DNA of 64,000 bases from Luteimonas gilva. Lineage in GTDB: Bacteria > Pseudomonadota > Gammaproteobacteria > Xanthomonadales > Xanthomonadaceae. The stretch is taken from assembly GCF_005239095.1 (NCBI RefSeq), contig NZ_SZUA01000001.1:832848-896847 (forward strand), in the 5' to 3' direction. The notes under the pieces were generated by a model. It ran no database searches. It was not told the origin of the DNA and saw nothing but the letters and a program-made list of their open reading frames with translations. Position numbers and translations under genes: made by a program. Positions 47,487-54,767 of this stretch are shown here, one piece after another (positions within the stretch are counted from its first letter, which is position 1; every line of letters starts with the position of its first letter).

Positions 47487-48092
47487 TCACCCGTTCTGGT
47501 ACTTCCAATGCCGCTGCCGGCCCTCGGCCAACCATTCGACGGCCTGCGCCAGGCGCCGCGCGCGCGTCTCCTCGCGCTTGGCCTCGGTGATCCATTCGAT
47601 GTATTCGCGCTTATGGCTGGGCGCGAAGCCTTCGAACGTCGCCCGCGCCTTGGCGTTCTTCTTCAGCGCCGCGGCCAAATCCGGCGGCGTCTCGGGCGGA
47701 GGCTTGGGCGCGGAGGTCTTGCGCGGGCCCGGCGTCTTGGCGCCTTCCTTCTGCAAGCGCACCGCTTTCTTGATGTCGGCGACGAGTTGCCGCTTCGGCG
47801 GCAGATCCGAGAGCCGGGTGATCTTGCCGTAGCTACCCATGCCGTCGCGCGGATTGTCCTCGCCCATCACCCGCGCGTGCTTCCAGAAACCGAACGAGGC
47901 GTGCTGCTTGAACGCGGCCATGCCGCATAGGATCGCGCCGTCGTAGAGGAAGGTCGGCATGCCCCATTTGATCGCCTCTTCGACCTGCGGGCAGGCCTCG
48001 TGCACGACCTCCCGCGCGCGTTCGAGGATGGGCCGGGCGAACTCGGCCGACTTGGCGATATAGGCGTCGATGCGCGGATCGCGGCTTGCCAT
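47487..48092 (-). CDS. YdeI-like / DUF1801 protein
   Basis: 201 aa. The N-terminal half EKxxWGMP-type motif (EAIKWGMPTFLYDGAILCGMAAFKQHASFGFW) is DUF1801. The C-terminal half (FEGFAPSHKREYIEWITEAKREETRARRL) is the YdeI/OmpD-associated domain. The two are separated by a lysine/proline-rich linker. AAAGG lies before ATG 48092. The function of this family is not established; structural relatives bind small ligands. Confidence 0.87.
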   Translation of the reverse strand: MASRDPRIDAYIAKSAEFARPILERAREVVHEACPQVEEAIKWGMPTFLYDGAILCGMAAFKQHASFGFWKHARVMGEDNPRDGMGSYGKITRLSDLPPKRQLVADIKKAVRLQKEGAKTPGPRKTSAPKPPPETPPDLAAALKKNAKARATFEGFAPSHKREYIEWITEAKREETRARRLAQAVEWLAEGRQRHWKYQNG

Positions 48093-48160
48093 ACCCTGCC
48101 TTTCCATAACCCTTCCTGATCGGGGCTGCGCGCACTTTACCGCCAGACGGCCCGGGCCGA

Positions 48161-48166
48161 TAAACT
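48161..48166 (+). promoter_or_regulatory. -10-like hexamer TAAACT for a leaderless start
   Basis: Six nt separate TAAACT from the ATG at 48173. No Shine-Dalgarno is present. Confidence 0.4.
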
Positions 48167-48172
48167 CAGTCC

Positions 48173-48637
48173 ATGCGCAAGCCCGGTCTGCTCGTCTTAG
48201 CCCTGCTGCTGATCGCCGCCATCTTGCTGTGGCCGCGGCTGACGCGCTCGCCGGACGTGCCGGCCACGGCCAGCGGAACGGCGACCTCGCAACCGGCGCC
48301 CGTCGCCGCGCCGCTTCCCGGCGACCTGCCCGCCCCGCCCGCGACGACGCTTCCCGAAAGTCTGCCGCGCGAAGCCTACGACACGATCCGCCTGATCCAA
48401 CGCGGCGGCCCGTTTCCGCACCGCCAGGACGGCAGCGTCTTCGGCAACCGCGAGAACCGGCTGCCGCGCAAGCCGCGCGGCTACTACCGCGAATACACCG
48501 TCGACACGCCCGGCCTGAGCCACCGCGGCGCGCGCCGCATCGTCACCGGCGGCGATCCGCCCGAGATCTGGTACTACAGCGACGATCACTACGACAGTTT
48601 CCGAGCCTTCGATCCGGGCCAAGGCATGCGGCGATGA
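48173..48637 (+). CDS. Barnase-type ribonuclease (N1/T1 family), exported or anchored
   Basis: 154 aa. The N-terminus is a signal-anchor or signal peptide (LLVLALLLIAAILLWP). The C-terminal 90 residues form a microbial ribonuclease domain. Catalytic residues by comparison with barnase are E107 in GYYREYTVD, R121/R122 in GARRIVTGG and H139 in YYSDDHYDSF. It would cut RNA at guanosines in the periplasm or outside the cell. It overlaps the barstar-type inhibitor gene by 4 nt. A long proline-rich spacer (about 25-65) separates the two parts. Confidence 0.9.
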   Translation: MRKPGLLVLALLLIAAILLWPRLTRSPDVPATASGTATSQPAPVAAPLPGDLPAPPATTLPESLPREAYDTIRLIQRGGPFPHRQDGSVFGNRENRLPRKPRGYYREYTVDTPGLSHRGARRIVTGGDPPEIWYYSDDHYDSFRAFDPGQGMRR

Positions 48638-49068
48638 GCGAATCCGGCTTCGATCTCGGCTTGTCGGATCCGCAACGCGCCGGCGTGTTCCTGGTCGCGG
48701 CCGACGATCTGACCACGCTGGACGCGCTCGCCCGCGACGACGGATTGCGTACTTGGCGCATCGATCTGGGCGAATGCCGCAACAAGGCGACGCTGTTGCT
48801 GCGTTTCGCCACGACCATGGAATTCCCGGGCACCTTCGGCCGCAACTGGGACGCGCTGTCCGACGCGCTGCGCGACTTGAGCTGGCGCCCGGCCGGCGGC
48901 TATGCGCTGTTCCTGGAGGGCGCCACCGACTTGCGTGCGGCCGATGCGGGCGCTTTCGACACTTTGGTCGACATCCTGGCCGAGGCCTCGCGCGCCTGGG
49001 CCGAACAGGACGTGCCGTTCTGGGCTTTCGTCGCGCTGCCCGACGACGCCTTCGAAGCCGCCGTCTAA
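48634..49068 (+). CDS. Barstar-family ribonuclease inhibitor
   Basis: 144 aa with no signal peptide, so cytoplasmic. TTLDALARDDGLRTWRIDLGECRNKATLLLRFAT, and especially EFPGTFGRNWDALSDALRDLSW, match barstar proteins (first helix and following loop). The start overlaps the ribonuclease stop (ATGA), as for self-protection by an inhibitor translated with its enzyme. The N-terminal extension of about 25 residues is longer than classical barstar. Confidence 0.93.
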   Translation: MSESGFDLGLSDPQRAGVFLVAADDLTTLDALARDDGLRTWRIDLGECRNKATLLLRFATTMEFPGTFGRNWDALSDALRDLSWRPAGGYALFLEGATDLRAADAGAFDTLVDILAEASRAWAEQDVPFWAFVALPDDAFEAAV

Positions 49069-49086
49069 CCGCAACGTACCGCTTTC

Positions 49087-49162
49087 GTAGAGTCGAGCCT
49101 TGCTCGACTGCTTTTTCCGGCACAGCGAAGATCAAGAGCAGTCGAGCGAGGCTCGACTCTAC
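49087..49162. repeat. Palindromic repeat (GTAGAGTCGAGC variant)
   Basis: Arms GTAGAGTCGAGCCTTGCTCG and its inverse GAGCGAGGCTCGACTCTAC pair over about 20 nt. It is a TCGAGC variant of the TGTAGAGCGGAGC family, placed between the convergent barstar and GST genes. Confidence 0.8.
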
Positions 49163-49174
49163 AAAAATGCGCGG

Positions 49175-49846
49175 TCAGGACAACAAATCATAAGAGCCGC
49201 CCTTTTGCAGCGCCCGCTGGTACGCCGGCCGCGCACGGATGCGCTGCACGAACGCCGCCAAATGCGGGTACTTGGCGTATCCCACCCGCGCCGCGCCGGC
49301 TTCGACCGGAAAACTCATCTGGATGTCGGCCGCGCTGAATTGCGGGCCGGCGAACCAGCCGTGCCGGGCAAGCTCGCTTTCCATGTAATCGAAATGCAGT
49401 TTCAGCTGCGGGCCGACGAAGCCCGCCAAGGCCTTGTCGGCGATGCCCCGCGCGACGGGCTTGGCGAAGAACGGCATCGGCGCCGATTTGATCCGCCGGA
49501 ACACCAAGCTGAGCAGCAGCGGCGGCATCGCCGAACCTTCGGCGTAATGCATCCATTTGCGGTAGGCCAGATGTTCGGGCGTTCCCGGCGGCGGCGACAA
49601 TCGATGGCCGCTGTCGTGGCGTTCGAGCAAGGTCTCCAGCACGGCGCCGGATTCGATCAGCACGTCGTCGCCGTCGACCACCACCGGCGATTTGCCCAGC
49701 GGATGCACGGCGCGCAGTTCGGGCGGAGCCAGCATCGTCTTCGGATCGCGCTGGTAGCGGACGATGCCGTAATCCAACCCCAACTCTTCCAGCAGCCACA
49801 GCACCCGCTGCGAGCGCGAATTGTTCAGATGATGGACGACGATCAA
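49175..49846 (-). CDS. Glutathione S-transferase family protein
   Basis: 223 aa. N-terminal thioredoxin-like domain with NNSRSQRVLWLLEELGLDY and HPLGKSPVV (cis-proline), then IESGAVLETLLE, a glutathione-binding segment. The C-terminal helical domain contains FSAADIQMSF. It starts inside the uup stop (ATGA overlap), so it belongs to that transcript. The substrate is unknown. Confidence 0.9.
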   Translation of the reverse strand: MIVVHHLNNSRSQRVLWLLEELGLDYGIVRYQRDPKTMLAPPELRAVHPLGKSPVVVDGDDVLIESGAVLETLLERHDSGHRLSPPPGTPEHLAYRKWMHYAEGSAMPPLLLSLVFRRIKSAPMPFFAKPVARGIADKALAGFVGPQLKLHFDYMESELARHGWFAGPQFSAADIQMSFPVEAGAARVGYAKYPHLAAFVQRIRARPAYQRALQKGGSYDLLS

Positions 49847-51714
49847 AGCGATTCCTCCAATTCCGACCAGCGCGCATAGGCCGCATCGAGTTCGGCCTGC
49901 GCGGCGGCCAGCGCGTCGTTGTGGGCGACGATGGCGGCGCCGTCGCGCTGGTAGAAGCCGGGGTCGTTCATCGCATCGGCCAAGGCGGCGACGCGGGCTT
50001 CGAGCGCTTCGATCTTGGCGGGCAAGGCCTCCAGCTCGCGCGCGTCCTTGTAGCTGAGTTTGCGCTTGGCCGACGGCGGAGCCGCCGCCGGTTGCGGCTT
50101 AGCCGGCGCGGAGACGGCCGCAGGCGCCGAGACCACGGGCCTCTGCCGCAGCCAATCGCTATAGCCGCCGACGTATTCGCCGACCCGCCCGTCGCCTTCC
50201 ATGACCAGGGTCGAAGTCACCACGTTGTCCAGGAAGTCGCGGTCGTGGCTGACCAGCAGCAGCGTGCCCGGATAGTCCGCGAGCAACTCTTCCAGCAATT
50301 CCAGGGTTTCCACGTCCAGATCGTTGGTCGGCTCGTCCATCACCAACAGGTTCGACGGCTGCGCGAACAGCTTGGCCAGCAGCAGGCGGTTGCGTTCGCC
50401 GCCGGACAGGCGCGTGATCGGCGCGCGCGCGCGTTCGGGCGTGAACAGGAAATCCTGCAGATAACCGAGCACGTGCTTGCTGCCGCCGCCGACGTCGACG
50501 AATTCGCGTCCCTCGGCGACGTTGTCCAGCGCGTTCCAATCCTCGCGCAAAGCGGCGCGGTACTGGTCGAAATAGGCGATTTGCAGCTGGGTACCGATCT
50601 TGACCTCGCCCGCCTGCGGCGCCAGTTCGCCCAACAGCAGCTTGAGCAGCGTGGTCTTGCCGCTGCCGTTGGGGCCGATCAGGCCGATCCGGTCGCCGCG
50701 CAGGATCGTGGTCGAAAAATCGCGAACGATGGCCCGGTCGCCGTAGCCGAACGACACCTCGCGCGCCTCGATCACCTTGCGGCCCGACGCGCTCGCCTGC
50801 GCGGTCTGCAGGCGCACGTTGCCGACGGCCTCGCGGCGGTCCGCGCGTTCGCGCCGCATCGCCTGCAGGCGGCGGACCCGGCCTTCGTCGCGGGTGCGGC
50901 GCGCCTTGATGCCCTGGCGGATCCAGGCTTCTTCCTGGGCGAGCAATTTGTCGAAACGCGCGTTCTCCTGCGCCTCCGCGTTCTGCCGCTCCTCGCGTCG
51001 GCGCTGGTAGTTTTCCCAATCCCCGGGCCAGCTGGTGACTTGGCCGCGGTCGATCTCGACGATGCAGGTCGCCAGCGCGCGCAGGAAGCGGCGGTCGTGG
51101 GTGACGAAGACCAAGGCGCCGGGCCAAGCCTTCAGCAGGCCTTCCAGCCAATCGATCGCTTCGATGTCCAGGTGGTTGGTGGGCTCGTCCAGCAGCAACA
51201 GATCCGGCGCGGAGGCCAGCGCCCGCGCCAGCAGTACGCGGCGCTTCATGCCGCCCGACAGCGCGGCGAAGCCGGCGTCGCCGTCCAGCCCGAGCCGAGT
51301 GAGCGTTTCCTCCACCCGGCGGTCCAGCGACCAGCCGTGCGCAGCCTCGATCCGGCCCTGCACCTCGGCCAGCGCCTGGGTATCGACCGTGTCGGCATGG
51401 ATGAGGTGGTGATATTGCGCCAGCAACGCGCCCGACTCGCCCAGGCCGGCGGCGACCACGTCGAACACGCTGCCGCCGGCGTCGGCCGGCACTTCTTGTT
51501 CCAGGCGCGCGACCCGGCGTCCGCTTTCGCGGCGCACCTCGCCGTCGTCCGGCATCAATTCGCCGGCCAGCAGGCGCAGCAAAGTCGATTTGCCGGCGCC
51601 GTTGCGGCCGATCAGGGCGATCCGTTCGCCGGATTCGATGGCCAGGTCGACCCGGTCCAGCAACAGCGGGCCGCCGACGCCGTAATCGACGCCATTCAGA
51701 GAGATCAGGGGCAT
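49843..51714 (-). CDS. uup: ABC-F ATPase Uup
   Basis: 623 aa with two ABC domains and no membrane part. Domain 1 has LIGRNGAGKST, LSGGMKRR and LLLLDEPTNHLD. Domain 2 has LIGPNGSGKTT, LSGGERNRL and LLVMDEPTNDLD. A basic linker rich in R and E lies between, and the C-terminus is a coiled coil (LEALPAKIEALEARVAALA), which is the Uup mark. Such proteins act on ribosomes or on DNA; Uup affects precise transposon excision in E. coli. The start MPLISLNG is supported by a TAGACT hexamer seven nt upstream; the longer ORF is not. Confidence 0.95.
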   Translation of the reverse strand: MPLISLNGVDYGVGGPLLLDRVDLAIESGERIALIGRNGAGKSTLLRLLAGELMPDDGEVRRESGRRVARLEQEVPADAGGSVFDVVAAGLGESGALLAQYHHLIHADTVDTQALAEVQGRIEAAHGWSLDRRVEETLTRLGLDGDAGFAALSGGMKRRVLLARALASAPDLLLLDEPTNHLDIEAIDWLEGLLKAWPGALVFVTHDRRFLRALATCIVEIDRGQVTSWPGDWENYQRRREERQNAEAQENARFDKLLAQEEAWIRQGIKARRTRDEGRVRRLQAMRRERADRREAVGNVRLQTAQASASGRKVIEAREVSFGYGDRAIVRDFSTTILRGDRIGLIGPNGSGKTTLLKLLLGELAPQAGEVKIGTQLQIAYFDQYRAALREDWNALDNVAEGREFVDVGGGSKHVLGYLQDFLFTPERARAPITRLSGGERNRLLLAKLFAQPSNLLVMDEPTNDLDVETLELLEELLADYPGTLLLVSHDRDFLDNVVTSTLVMEGDGRVGEYVGGYSDWLRQRPVVSAPAAVSAPAKPQPAAAPPSAKRKLSYKDARELEALPAKIEALEARVAALADAMNDPGFYQRDGAAIVAHNDALAAAQAELDAAYARWSELEESL

Positions 51715-51721
51715 GGCGCAT

Positions 51722-51727
51722 AGTCTA
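51722..51727 (-). promoter_or_regulatory. -10-like hexamer TAGACT before uup
   Basis: On the minus strand TAGACT ends seven nt before the uup ATG, with no Shine-Dalgarno; a leaderless start is likely. Confidence 0.35.
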
Positions 51728-51786
51728 GCGGCCCGCCGCGGCCCGCAGTACGCTAAGCGCGGATCGACCACCACCGGAGCGCGGCC

Positions 51787-51888
51787 ATGGCCAAAGGCTT
51801 GGACAAGAAAAAAGAAGACAAGAAGAAACCCGAGAAGACGCTGAAGGAAAAGCGCGCAGCCAAGAAGGAGAAAAAAGCCGGCCGTTGA
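51787..51888 (+). CDS. Tiny lysine-rich protein (33 aa)
   Basis: An ATG with GGAG seven nt upstream opens 33 codons; about 45 percent are lysine, and the rest mostly A, E, D and R. A strong terminator begins within the last codons. The protein is basic, unstructured and without membrane segments. Its size puts it below usual gene-finding limits. The ribosome site, own terminator and near-promoter TACGCT (51750-51755) favour a real gene. Function unknown; charge would suit nucleic acid or ribosome binding. Confidence 0.6.
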   Translation: MAKGLDKKKEDKKKPEKTLKEKRAAKKEKKAGR

Positions 51889-51901
51889 GCCGGCTTTTTT
51901 T
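51871..51901 (+). terminator. Rho-independent terminator overlapping a stop codon
   Basis: AAAAAAGCCGGC (51871-51882) and GCCGGCTTTTTTT (51889-51901) form a stem with T-run. The loop CGTTGA contains the TGA stop of the 33-codon gene. Confidence 0.9.
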
Positions 51902-51921
51902 CATCGTGCTATCGGGCTTTT

Positions 51922-52005
51922 TGTGGGAGCGGCTTCAGCCGCGAGCTCTTGTAACGAGTCGCTATCGTCTGATGGAAAGAGCTCGCGGCTGAAGCCGCTC
52001 CCACA
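51922..52005. repeat. Palindromic repeat (GGGAGCGGCTTCAGCCGCGAGC family)
   Basis: Arms 51922-51950 and 51977-52005 pair over 29 nt around a variable loop. It lies between the lysine-rich gene terminator and the selO stop. Confidence 0.85.
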
Positions 52006-52017
52006 AAAAAAGCGCAG

Positions 52018-53577
52018 CTAGGAACTGCAGGACAGCATCGAGCACCCGGGCCGGTCCCGGGCCCAATCGGGCCGCTTCTCCGCGAACGCTTCGCGCCCCG
52101 GCTGCTCGTCGTAGGGGTTGCGCATCGCGTCCAACAGCTCGGCGATGCCGCTCCCGTCGCCCTGCTCGGCCCGATCGATCGCTTGTTGCGCCAAATAGTT
52201 GCGCAGCACGTATTTGGGATTGGCGGCGTGCATGCGCGCTCGCCGTTCCGTCGCCGACAGCGGATCGTGGCGCAGGCGCGCCGCGTACCGCGACAGCCAT
52301 TCCATGAAGGACGGCTCGGTGCGCATGCGCTTTTCTTCGTCGTAGAAGGCTCCGATCAGCGGCGCCAAGCTCGGCGATTCGGGATCGACTTCGGCCAAGG
52401 CCCGGAAGAAGATCGTCATGTCGACCTCGCCGTCGTGCATCAGCACGTGCAGATCGCGGATCGATCCGATGTCCTCTTCGCGGCATTCCGCCAACCCGAG
52501 CTTGCGGGCGACGTTGCCGCGATCCGCTTCGGTATAAGCCGCGGCGTAGCGATCCAATCCCGCCTGCAACGGTTCGGCCGACGAAAACAACGGCGCCAAG
52601 GCCTGCGCCAGCCGCGCGAGGTTCCAATGCGCGATCTTCGGCTGCCAGCCGAAACGGTAGCGGCGGCCGTGCGCGTCGGTGGTGTTGGGGGTCCAGTCCG
52701 GATCGTAATCGTCGATCCAGCCGTAAGGGCCGTAGTCGATGGTCAGGCCGAGAATGGACATGTTGTCGGTGTTGAGCACGCCGTGCACGAAGCCCACCCG
52801 CATCCACTCCGCGACCATCCGTGCGGTGCGTTCGCAGATCTCGACGAACCAGGCGGCGTACAAAGCCTCGCCAGCGCCTTCAATCTCGGGAAAATCGCGG
52901 GCGATGGCGAAATCGGCCAGGCGGCGCAGCAAATCGATGTCGCCGCGCGAGGCCGGCAATTCGAAATGGCCGAAGCGAAGAAAAGAAGGCGCCGCGCGGC
53001 AAACGACGGCGCCGGGTTCGGCTTGCGGATGGCCGTCGTAGAACATATCGCGGACCACCGCCTCGCCGGTGCCGACCAAGCATAGCGCGCGCGTGGTCGG
53101 CACGCCGAGATGGTGCATCGCCTCGCTGCACAGGAACTCGCGGATCGACGATCTCAAGACGGCGCGGCCGTCGCCCATCCGCGAATAAGGCGTCGGGCCC
53201 GCGCCCTTCAACTGCAATTCCCAGCGTTTGCCGTCCGCGCCGATCGCCTCGCCCAGCGAAATCGCGCGACCGTCGCCCAACTGGCCCGCCCAATGCCCGA
53301 ACTGGTGGCCGCCATAGTTCGATGCGTATGGAAACATGCCGGTAGACAAGGAATTGCCGGCGAAGATCGCGGCGAACTCAGGAGTAGCGATCTCGGCCTC
53401 ATCGATGCCGAGCGCTGCGGCCATCTCGCGCGAATGGGCGATCAAGCGCGGCGCGGCCACCGGCGTGGGCTCGACCCGCGACCAGAGCGCGCCCGTCACT
53501 TGGCGCAACCGCGGCCCGGCTTCCGGGTCGCCCGGCAGCTCGCGCACGAAACGGTTGTCGAAAGTCAGCGCCCGCAT
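52018..53577 (-). CDS. selO: Protein adenylyltransferase SelO
   Basis: 519 aa pseudokinase-fold enzyme that transfers AMP to Ser, Thr or Tyr of proteins. YASNYGGHQFGHWAGQLGDGRAISLGE, the ELQLKGAGPTPYSR loop and HGVLNTDNMSILGLTIDYGP (catalytic-loop region) are SelO signatures. The C-terminus CSMLSCSS carries the cysteine motif replaced by selenocysteine in eukaryotes. Length is normal for the bacterial family. It is linked to redox homeostasis in other organisms. Confidence 0.96.
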   Translation of the reverse strand: MRALTFDNRFVRELPGDPEAGPRLRQVTGALWSRVEPTPVAAPRLIAHSREMAAALGIDEAEIATPEFAAIFAGNSLSTGMFPYASNYGGHQFGHWAGQLGDGRAISLGEAIGADGKRWELQLKGAGPTPYSRMGDGRAVLRSSIREFLCSEAMHHLGVPTTRALCLVGTGEAVVRDMFYDGHPQAEPGAVVCRAAPSFLRFGHFELPASRGDIDLLRRLADFAIARDFPEIEGAGEALYAAWFVEICERTARMVAEWMRVGFVHGVLNTDNMSILGLTIDYGPYGWIDDYDPDWTPNTTDAHGRRYRFGWQPKIAHWNLARLAQALAPLFSSAEPLQAGLDRYAAAYTEADRGNVARKLGLAECREEDIGSIRDLHVLMHDGEVDMTIFFRALAEVDPESPSLAPLIGAFYDEEKRMRTEPSFMEWLSRYAARLRHDPLSATERRARMHAANPKYVLRNYLAQQAIDRAEQGDGSGIAELLDAMRNPYDEQPGREAFAEKRPDWARDRPGCSMLSCSS

Positions 53578-53623
53578 ACCCGCAACATTCGGGCGACGAC
53601 GACGGATCGCAAGTCCCGACCGC

Positions 53624-53779
53624 TCAGAACGGCCTGGGCAAGTCCAGGTACGGCGCGAGGACCCAATAGGCCCCGAACAGCAGCAGCGCCCAAAGGCCCA
53701 GCTTCAACGCGAATCCGACCACTTTGATCGCGAAATACAGCAGCACCAGCAGCAGGACGATGCCGATCACGGTGCCCAT
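53624..53779 (-). CDS. Small membrane protein (51 aa)
   Basis: MGTVIGIVLLLVLLYFAIKV and a second hydrophobic stretch GLWALLLFGAYWVLAP suggest two membrane helices, ending in DLPRPF. It overlaps the trhO stop by 13 nt on the same strand, so it is likely translated with it. I do not recognise a family. The ORF could only be missed because longer antisense frames hide it. Confidence 0.65.
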   Translation of the reverse strand: MGTVIGIVLLLVLLYFAIKVVGFALKLGLWALLLFGAYWVLAPYLDLPRPF

Positions 53780-54525
53780 GCGCGCGCCTCCGTTGCGTCG
53801 GCCAGCGGCCGCATTTTCGCGTCTAGCGCGATCCTCTCGTCGAACACGAAACAACGCCCCTCGTAATGCATGCCGCCGACCTCTTCGAAATAACCCAGGA
53901 TGCCGCCGTCCAACTGCAGCACATTGTCCATGCCTTCGGCGCGCATCCACAATGCGGCCTTCTCGCAACGGATGCCGCCGGTGCAGAAGCTGACCACGGT
54001 CGCGCCGGCCAGCGCTTCGCGATGCGGCGCCAGGGCTTCGGGCAGATCGACGAAGTTGTCGATCGGCAAGGTCAGCGCGCCGGCGAAGGTGCCGTAGCCG
54101 ACTTCCTCGCGATTGCGGGTGTCCAGCAGCACCAGCGGCTTGCCGGCATCGTCGTGGCCTTGCGCTATCCAGCGCGCGAGTTCGGCGGGCGCCACCGTGG
54201 GCGCGCGTTCGCCCAGCGGCGAAGCGCGGTCGCGACGGAAGCTGACGATCTCGGGTTTGACCTTGACCTTGAGCCGGGCGAACGGCTGCGATTGGCTCTC
54301 GCTCAGCTTGACCCGGATCTCGACGAAACGCGGATCTTCGCGCAACCATTCGAGGAAGCCGCGGATGCGGGCGGCGGAGCCGGCCAGGAAGAGGTTGATG
54401 CCCTCGCCCGCCACCAGAACGGTGCCGAGCAATCCGTCCTGCTCGGCCCGGACGCGGACGCGCGATGCGAGCGCATCCGGGTCCGGGATCGGCACGAAAT
54501 GGTAGGCGGCGAGATTGAGCACCAT
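53767..54525 (-). CDS. trhO: tRNA uridine(34) hydroxylase TrhO, rhodanese-like
   Basis: 252 aa. N-terminal TrhO domain (GTVLVAGEGINLFLAGS) and rhodanese domain with VLLDTRNREEV and active-site loop C181-TGGIRCEKA. The YGTFAGALTLPIDNF segment is typical. This enzyme makes 5-hydroxyuridine at the wobble position of some tRNAs, using oxygen. A short membrane protein gene overlaps its end. The C-terminus lacks the CxxC zinc-like tail of some family members. Confidence 0.93.
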   Translation of the reverse strand: MVLNLAAYHFVPIPDPDALASRVRVRAEQDGLLGTVLVAGEGINLFLAGSAARIRGFLEWLREDPRFVEIRVKLSESQSQPFARLKVKVKPEIVSFRRDRASPLGERAPTVAPAELARWIAQGHDDAGKPLVLLDTRNREEVGYGTFAGALTLPIDNFVDLPEALAPHREALAGATVVSFCTGGIRCEKAALWMRAEGMDNVLQLDGGILGYFEEVGGMHYEGRCFVFDERIALDAKMRPLADATEARAWAP

Positions 54526-54556
54526 GCCGCCATTCTAGCCCGCGGGGCAACGAAAG

Positions 54557-54738
54557 CCCCTCTCCCACCAGGGTGAGGATGCACGAGTGGGCTTGTCTTC
54601 CTGCGATCTGACGCGCATCGCTCCACCGAACCCTCATCCGACGCTGCGCGCCACCTTCTCCCGGTGGGAGAAGGAAACGGCGCCCGCCATCTTTTCCGAG
54701 CCGCAAAAAACGAAACCCCTCTCCGTTCAGGAGAGGGG
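54557..54738. repeat. Cluster of CCCCTCTCCC-family palindromes
   Basis: Three units follow: CCCCTCTCCC...GGGTGAGGATG, then GAACCCTCATCCGACGC...CTTCTCCC...GGGAGAAGG, then CCCCTCTCC...GGAGAGGGG. They fill the 242-nt gap between trhO and the autotransporter stop. Confidence 0.75.
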
Positions 54739-54767
54739 TCGCGCGAATCGCATCCGAACCGGACCGA

